The notes under the pieces: generated by a model
Seen by the model: only the letters and a program-made list of their open reading frames with translations
Database searches by the model: none
Told to the model about the DNA's origin: nothing
Shown: positions 34,001 to 43,000 of the stretch, one piece after another
Numbering within the stretch: the first letter of the stretch is position 1
Layout of the letters: each line of letters starts with the position of its first letter
Translations under genes and position numbers: made by a program
From: Proteles cristata cristata
Lineage: Eukaryota > Chordata > Mammalia > Carnivora > Hyaenidae
NCBI GenBank assembly: GCA_017311185.1
Contig: JAESUZ010003163.1
Span: forward strand, 62,001 to 126,000
Length of the DNA: 64,000 nt
Direction: 5' to 3'

Positions 34001-37000
34001 TAATCCTCTGGGGTCTTATAACAGCTCCTCTCTGAGGACTGCCTGGGACCCAGTCTGGGCCTCAGATTCTGGCGGTGGGGGAAGGGACTGGAGCCCAGGA
34101 GATAAGACCCGCCTAGCAACTGTTGCTAAAGGCAAGTAGCCTTTGTTATCAAGCATTAGTAACACAATAGGAGGCTGAGCAGCCAGGATAGTCCATCAAC
34201 ATCATCCCAGGCCCTGAATTAGCCCCACTAGCAAGAAGGGGGAGGTTGTGCGGCTCAGCAAAAGAATTCCAGTGCAGACGGTTTTTAGTTGTTAATGTGT
34301 TGATGGCTCCCCCTACTCTGGCTAATGGGGGGCATTAAGGCATAGACTCTCTGTTGCAAGAGGCCTTTGTTCCAGGGTCAGAGCAGAACAAATGGTCACA
34401 TCCCATCCCCCTCAGCCTCTCCAGAATCCCAAATCCCAGCAGCCTTCCACCTTCTAGGATGGTGGGGGTGGGCAGAGTGGGAAGAGAGGTTAGAGCAAGG
34501 CAGGGTCCCCAAGTTAAATGGGCTGGCGCCCACTCAGTGTGGTAAGGAGAAAATACCCCCGCAGAAAAAGGGGAGCAAAAACAACCACTCCCTCCAATTG
34601 CTCATCATCTTCCCCTAAATGCCTCTCCATTGGGCTCAAGATGAAAGTCACAGCCCTCAAGCCGACCAAGACCCAAACCCTCCAGTTTCCCCCTCCTTGC
34701 TTTTCCCTCCACCCCCTAAGGAGTCCAGGGCTCCGCCAGGATTTGACGGGGGCTACCTTCCCCAGGCCGCACGCTGAGAAAGCTGTTGGGATGGCCCAAC
34801 AGGAAGCGACCCCCCCTCGGCCCCCAGCAGGGGCCAGCACCACTCTGGGTGAGTCATCTGCTCAGACAATCCTAGGGGCTCTCTTTCCCCTAAAGAAGGA
34901 CAATACTTGCAGCCTGAAGCCCTATCAGGAGCTCCTTCTGAGATTGAGCTCAGCTGCCTTAGTGCTCAAGTCCAGCCCCCTGGCCTCTATCCAGTCATGT
35001 CTCCAACGTGATCTTGGTCAAACCCTGACTTTTCCAAGCCTCATTTTCCACATCTGTAAAATGCAAGCTTGCTATGTACCTCAAGTGCTTTGTAAAGGTC
35101 AAGGCAAAGAAGGCCCTTTCTCAAAGTGTGGTCTGGGTCAGACCATCTACATTAGAATCACTGGGAGGAGGGGAAGAGGCTAGTTAATTTTGCAACTTCC
35201 TGGTCCTACCTGAAAGCACAGAATTAGAATCCTGGGAGGTCGGGATCCAAACACGAATTTTAAAGAGCACCTCCGAATTATTCATATGAACAGCCACGTT
35301 TGAGGACCACAGCAAACATGATTATCACTCTTGGTGCCTCTTGGCAACGTAAGAGCCGGTGCCAGTCTGGAACATCTCACGATCTGACATAAATAACGAG
35401 GCAACAAATGCTCAGTGCTGAGGGGGCGCCTGGGTGGCTCAGTCGGTTAAGCGTCCGACTTAGGCTCAGGTCATGATCTTATGGTTCATGGGTTTGAGCC
35501 CTGCATCGGGCTCTGTGCTGACAGCTCGCTCAGAGCCTGGAGCCTGTTTCTGATTCTGTATCTCCCTCTCTCTCTGACCCTCCCCTGCTCACACTGTCTC
35601 TCTCTCTCTCAGGGAAAAAAAAAACAAAACTCAGTGCTGAGTACCCACATTACCAGGAGATAAAGAGGGGACATATGGACTGACATAGTCCCGGGAAGGA
35701 GATGAAGGAGGGGTTGGCCAACCTATAAACCAGCTTAAGTGGAACCCAGAGAGGAGGATGGGCTTCCAAGCCCGTGGTGGGTGGGAAGGGTGGGGAGCCC
35801 ATACTTGGAGAGAAGGATTTCCCGGGTCAAAAACCATGGGAATAAATTGTTCTGGGAAGCGCAGTTTCTTTCATATTACCTAGGATAGGCCTAGGGCCAG
35901 TTCATCTCTTAGAGAAATTCTTCTCTTAATAGGTGGTTGGACACTCTCTCTTCTTGGAAAAGGATCATTTGTGTTCATGTCTTATCTACTCTGCTCACAA
36001 AACTGATGAAAGCTCTACTGAGGGACAAAGGTCAGCCCCATTCCCACTTCCCAAGAGCTGCGCTCAGCTCAAAGCTTTAACTATCGAACAATTGTCAGAT
36101 CCTGGGGGAGATAGGCACTCTTACCTGAGAGCCAACTCACCAGGACCCTTCAGGGCCTGGCCTTGAGCTAACCTCAAGGAGGGTATTAACATAACTAAGG
36201 GAAAAGGTGGGTCAGTAGGGAGAGTTGAGCCTTGAGAAAGCTTTATCTCAGAAGACACGCAAGGGAGCCCTGACCCACAAACTGGAATTACTGGTTCTTG
36301 GGACAGGTGTATCCTTCATTAGAAGGTCCTTGAACACTTAAAATCAAATTGGGGGTAGTAAAGTCAGTTTAGGAATCCCACAGAGAATTTAAAAAAAATT
36401 TTTTAAATGCAAAAATATCACAATCTGTGTACATTGCCTTGTCTCCTAGAAAGTTTCATAGATACATAGGCATACGTGTGAAAACACTGTCTTCGGGACG
36501 CCCGGGTGGCTCAGTCAGTTGGGCATCTGCCTTCAGCTCAGGTCATGATCTCACAGTTCACAGTTCATGAGTTCAAGCCTGAGCTGGGCTCTGTGTTAAC
36601 AGCTCAAAAGTAAATAAACATTGAAAAAGAAAAAGAAAAAACACTGTCTTCAATAAAGTAAATTTATTCTAGCACCCCCAGCCCCCTGCCCCCCGGGAAT
36701 TCATTAGATTTTCCAAAGGTTAAGAACACTGTCATGGACTCCCTTAAATTCTCAGAGCTCAGTGATAGGACTTATAAGGGCTCTGGCTCACCAACACGCT
36801 TCTGGCTATAATTTGGCTTCATAAAAGGCTACAATTTGCCTTCAAGAAGAGAACTTCCCAGTCAAGAAGCATTAAGTGTCTGGTCTGATTGATGCCTGTG
36901 TGCAGGGCCCTCTTCCAGGCGGGGTCCTCTCTCATCTCGCTTCTGTAGGACACTCATCCATTTTACAGTTTTAAATATTACCTTTCTGCAGACAAATGTC

Positions 37001-40000
37001 AAACATATGTTTCCAGGCTAGGGCTCTCTCTCCTCTGGGCTCCAAAGTCATATATTCAGCCACTTCCTGGACATTCTCAGAAGGATGTCTCATAGGCACC
37101 TCCAATTCTACAGGTTTAAAACCATTTCTCAGGGGCGCCTGGGTGGCTTAGTCGGTTAAGCGTCCGACTTTCGCTTAGGTCATGATCTCGCGGTTCGTGG
37201 GTTCGAGCCCCGCGTCGGGCACTGTGCTGACTGCCATCTCAGAGCCTGGAGCCTGTTTCAGTCTGTGACTCCCTCTCTCTCTGACCCTCCCCTGCTCTCA
37301 CTGTGTCTCTCTCTCTCTCTCCTAGAAATAAATAAAACATTTAAAAAAATAAAAAAAACATTTCTCAGATTTCAAGACCTTAGAAAAGCTATTTAGGATA
37401 TGTGGAAATACTGCAACCATGCTGGCTGTATGAAGAGATGACTGATTCTAAAATAATAGTGTTTAAAATGGTAGAATTCAGTATTTTATACCTTCTTTAA
37501 TAAAATCAAACTTTTTTAAACTTTGAATTTAATTTTTTCATGGTTATTAAGGAATGTAGCATTAACTTCCCACTTATTATCTTTTTATTTAAAAATAAAA
37601 GTACATTTTATCTCCTGAAAAAAAAAAACCAAAAACCATTTCTCCCTTCCCATCCAGCTCCTCTTCTTATATTCCAATGTCACCATCAATGTCACCACCA
37701 GACAACTCAACCCAAGTTGAATAGCCACCAGTCGCAGTAGAGTCCTCACCACCAGAGTCAGTGGGTAAGACCTCTAGACTCCTCCAGCATACAAGTTCAA
37801 GTTCCTCCTCCTCATTGCTTCTTTCCCTATGGCCTTGTCATCTCATACCTGCAGCCTCCCTACTCTCCCAGCCTCCTTCCCCACCTCTTTCTCTGGGCGA
37901 CCCTCACACAGCAATCCATTCTCCCCAGGCTACCAGGGTGATCTGCTTGCCAGACCCAGTATCTGTCCCAGGACCCAGAGCAGGATCCTGAGGGACTCTG
38001 GGAAGCTAAATTTTGATATGAAAGGAGACAGGTCAAGAAAGGTCCAAGCATGAGGCACTGCTCAGAGCCCAAGGGCAGGGAACTCTGAGCATCTGGGAGG
38101 CACTGTGTATACAGAAGGAGAAAAGAAGGGTAAAAGGGTAGTGAGGGTGTTGGTCATAATTTTGCCTGGGCCAGCCAAGTACAGTTCAGGTTTCCTTGCT
38201 CATGGTCACCTCTGGAAAGACACATGTGCCCTTTGAGATGAAGCCAGCATCCAGTCCCTATCCCAGTACTGGGACTGGGAGACTGTGAAGACCTACAGGG
38301 TAATACCTGAAAGTCAAGCCAGAGGAGAGGAGAGGAGAGGTGGGCTCACCGGAAACAGCATGGCTCTGAGCTCCAGATAGAGCACATTGTCCTGGTAGAA
38401 CTCCTCCAGTGCCTGGAAGACATAGTCTCTGAACACTGGTGCATATTGGACAAGGCCAGAGATCGTGAAGAAGATACTTTTAAACTTAGACCAGACAGCA
38501 TCTTGGTTTGCATAAGTCACCTCGGGTTTCTCGGTCATCAGGGTGAAAGCCTGAAGCAGTCTGTATAAGACACAAAGAGGGTAAATTGAAGAAGTGTGTT
38601 TTAAGCCATCGCCTTCAGGCATCTGCAGGAGTCCTGCCCACCTTGCTTCTCCACCCAGAAGCAAATCCAGGTGCATCACAGTGAGCAGTGATAAGAGGTC
38701 AAGGAAAGCACCCAGACTCCCTGAGACCTGCTTTATGCTCCTTAGGACACAGCTCAGGCAGGATGTTCCCACCAACCAGGTTCTCTTGCTCCTCTGTGCA
38801 CGCTTAGCCAGTCTGACCCCAGCGCCCTTACATCCTAGACTAAGCTCTCCTCGGGGGGTGTTATGCACTGAATTGTGTCCCCCTAAAATCCACGTTGAAA
38901 TCCTCGCCCTCAATGAGACTCTATGTGGAGACAGGGCCTTTATGGTGGTAATTAAGGTTAACTGAGGTCATACCAGTGGAGCCCAAATCGAATAGGACTG
39001 GTACGAGAGACGCCAGGAGTGTGCACACAGAGGAAAGGCCATGCGAGGATACACTGAGAAGACAGCTGTCTGGAAGCCAAGGACAAAGGCCTCAGGAGAG
39101 ACTTAACTAGCCAATATCTTGATCTTGTTCTTCCAGCTTCCAGACCAGTGAGAAAATAATTTCCCAATGTTCAAACCACCTAGTGTGCAGTATTCTGTTA
39201 TGTCGGCCCCAGCCAGCTAATAGAGGAGGTGTGGTGGAAATAACCCTAACCCTGGTTTACATCCCTGAATAGCCATTTACTAGCTGTGTGGCCTTGGGCA
39301 ACTTCCTTAACCATGCCGAGCTTTGCATTTCTTACCCATAAAGGGCAATAATCTTAAAAAAGCACTCTATAGGGGCGCCAGGGTGGCTTAGTCGGTTAAA
39401 CATCCGACTTTCGCTTAGGTCATGATCTCGCGGTTCGTGGGTTCGAGCCCCGCGTCGGGCTCTGTGCTGACTGCCAGCTCAGAGCCTGGAGCCTGTTTCA
39501 GTCTGTGACTCCTCTCTCTCTGACCCTCCCTGCTCATGCTCTCTCTCTCTCTCTCTCCTAGAAAAAAAAAACATTAAAAAAAAAAGCACTCTATAGATGG
39601 TTCTATGATTAAAAAACAGTTATTACTTATAATATTACTTTACAAGTTTGTTAGGAAGTTGCTCCATCATGTTTTCAAGCTGTTTCCCCAACCAATGGAC
39701 CATCGTTATTCCAGGAGCTGGGTGGGAGTTTTTCATCTTTCTAGTATTAAGCATCTAGACAAATCTCATTTGATGCAACAATAGTATTACTGTAAATACC
39801 TTTTGCAGATCAAGTTGAATTTTAAATGAATCAGAAACTTACTATTTGAATGCTTTTATGAAGCAAAGTATCCTGTAAAGTTAAAAGTAAAGGCCTCCCG
39901 ATATACCATATATATATATGGTGCGTATATATATATATGCACATATACATATGTATATGTATATATATATATTTTTAAGTAGGCTTCTTGCCCAACACAG

Positions 40001-43000
40001 AGCTCAACATAGGGCATGAACTCGCGACCTTGAGATCAAGACCTGAGCTGAAATCAAGAGTCAGACTGGACAATTAGCCAACTGAGCTATCCAGGTGTCC
40101 TGATTTTTTTTAAGGCCAGATTTTCATAAATGGGATTGTACTAAGACACACCCGTACACCACCCGCTACCTATGATGGGTCCGTGACACATTCTTTTTGA
40201 ACCACACTCACCTGTTGTCAAAGTCAGTGACATTTGGTAGCTTACTTCGATATTTCTCCAGCAAAACCCACTCTGAACACTCTGCTGGTGTAGGAGTGGG
40301 GGGCGTTGGATAAGCAAATTTGAACTTCCAGGACCCCCTTGGGGTGACACAGAAATGGCAGTGGGGCCTGTAGGTGACATTTTTCACCAGCCAGTTCATA
40401 CTCAGGATGCCGAAGTCATGGATGTGTAAGGCAGCCCCTGGAAAGGGAAGGAGGGTAGAGGTGGGGGTGAAGCAAAAGAGGTGAAGTCCAGATTCCAGGG
40501 CTCAGGGGCTGTGAGGGCAGTGTTGACGGACAAGAAATGAGAAGCACAAGGCTGCCTATCTGGCGGAGTTCCTCAGAACTGCACAGAATGCACATTCCTC
40601 TCTAGTGCAAAGACCTCCCAGGCCTTTATCTCCCCAGGGCAGCCACTGCCTTCTTTGCTCTGGTTTAAGAAGAGAGTGTCTCTCACTAGTCAGAAGCCAT
40701 GGTGACCTCATTCAAGAGAGGCAGCCCAGGGGCATCTGAGTGGCTCAGTCAGTTAAGGGTCTGACTTGGGCTCAGGTCATGATCTCACAGTTCGTGGGTT
40801 CGAGCTCTGTGCTGACAGCTCAGAGCCTGGAGCCTGCTTCAGATTCTGGGTCTCCCTCTCCCTCTGCCCCTCCCCCACTCCCACTCTGTCTCTTTCTCTC
40901 AAAAATAAATAAACATTAAACATAAATAAATAAACATTAAAGAGAGAGAGAGAGACAGTCCAGGGGCAACCGGGTGGCTCAGTTGGTTAAGTTTCTGATT
41001 TTGGCTCAGGTCATGATTTCACGGTTTGTGAGATCGAGCCCCGCATCAGCAATTCTGTCAGTGCAGAGCCTGCTTGGGACTCCGTCTCCCTCTCTTTCTG
41101 CCCCTCCCCCATGCATGAGCTTGAGTTGTGTGTGTGTGTCTCTCTCTCAAAATAAATAAACTTAAAAAAAAAAAAGGAGGGCGCCTAATCGGTTAAGCAT
41201 CTGACTTTCGCAGGTCATGATCTCGCGGTAGGCTCTGTGCTGACTGCCAGCTCAGAGCCTGGAGCCCGTTTCAGTCTGTGACTCCCTCTCTCTCTGACCC
41301 TCCCCTGCTCACGCTGTCTCTCTCTCTCTCTCCTAGAAATAAATAAAACATTAAAAAAAAAAAAAAGGAATGAGCTTCAGCCCCTGCCCCCACCACGGTC
41401 CTGTTTGCACAACTGTCCTCAGTCCTCTCAGCCTGCTTCCCAGGGCCCGCACACCGGCTTTGCATTCCCTGCTTCTGGCCTGTGTCTAGGCAGCTTCTGC
41501 TCTGCAGGCTGGTGCTCTCTGCTTCTTTCAGACCTGACACCATTCAGACGACAGAGCTCCTCAACTCACAGTATGCACTGTCCCTCTGCTTTCTCTGTGC
41601 TGTCTTAGCACCTGGCCTTGACATTGGCCACTTAGATGTCACAGCTGGGTGTGCTTTGGCATGTCACCCTCTCTAAACCTTGTGTTCTCCATCAGGTGGG
41701 GATGTGACTTTACCAACTACACAGTTGTTGTTTTTTTTTTTAGTCTCCATATTTAACATTCAAATAAAAGAGGTACAGGGGCACCTGGATGGCTCGGTTG
41801 CTTCAGCGTCCAGCTTTGGCTCAGGTCACAATCTTGTGGCTAGTGAGTTCAAGCCCCTTGTTGGGCTCTATGCTAACAGCCATGTCTCCTGCTCTCTCTG
41901 CCCCTCCCCTGCTCATGCTCTGTCTCTCCCTTTCTCTCTCTCTCAGAAAAAAAATTAACATTTAGGGGCGCCTGGGTAGCTCAGTCGGTTAAGCATCCGA
42001 CTTCAGCTCAGGTCATGATCTCACAGTTTGTGGGTTCAAGCCCCACGTCAGGCTCTGTGCTGACAGCTAGCTCAGAGCCTGGAGCCTGCTTCAGATTCTG
42101 TGTCTCCCTCTCTCTCTGACCCTCCCCTGCTCATGCTGTCTCTCTCTCTCAAAAATAAATAAAACATTAAAATTTTTTTAAATAAATAAGATAAACATTT
42201 TTAAAAAACCCAAAATGTCATAAAATAAAAGAAGTATAAAAAAGTTCTTGTATGCTGCAAATTGCTATTTCCGTGTGCAGGATTATAATTATTTTACTAC
42301 TCATAGAAATGTACATATACATTTGTATATGTATATAAACATATATACAATAGACATACACTACTAGAAATATGTCTAACCAAGAGAAACATTCACGTCA
42401 TCCTGAGATGTGAGAAACATTCACACCATACTGAGACAAGGCAGAAGAAGCAGATGCAGGAAGAGCCGTGAAGGGAGCAGTAGATCCTAGGGCCTAGATA
42501 CTGGCTTATGGGTGGACGCATCAGCTCTGTCAGGGAAGACAGTGATGCCCGGTGCCCACTCCCCACTGTCTCTCTGAGGCAGAGTCCTTTGGAAGCAGAG
42601 CTCTGGGTTTCCAGGGGGGAGCGGCAGCCACCTCGGACCACCCCCTTCCTAGTCTGCGAAGCAAGAGCGAAGGTGGAGAGGAGCCATGTGGGATTCCTGC
42701 TGCTCCATTTATTTATTATTATTTTTATTAAAAATTTTTTTTAAAGTTTATTTACTTTTGAGAGAGAGAGAGAAAGAGAACAAGTGGGGGAGGGGCAGAG
42801 AGAGAGGCAGACAGAATTTGAGGCAGGCTCCAGATTCTGAGCTGTCAACACAGACCCCAATGTGGAGCTCGAACTTACAAGCTGTGAGATCATGACCTGA
42901 GCCAAAGTTGGATGCTTAACGGACTGAGCCACCCAGGTGCTGTATTATTATTTTTTTAAGTAGGCTCCATGCCCAGTGTGAGGCTTGAACTCCTGACCCT

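Noticed and set aside
34518..35183. Longest plus-strand open frame, 221 codons, inside ADA2 intron 4
   Set aside because: Its second half runs through MIR and MER5 relics, it has no recognisable domain, and it is antisense to an intron with no promoter evidence.
38314..38913. 199-codon minus-strand frame as a separate gene
   Set aside because: Only 38350-38560 is ADA2 exon 4. The rest is chance reading through intron on both sides of good splice sites.
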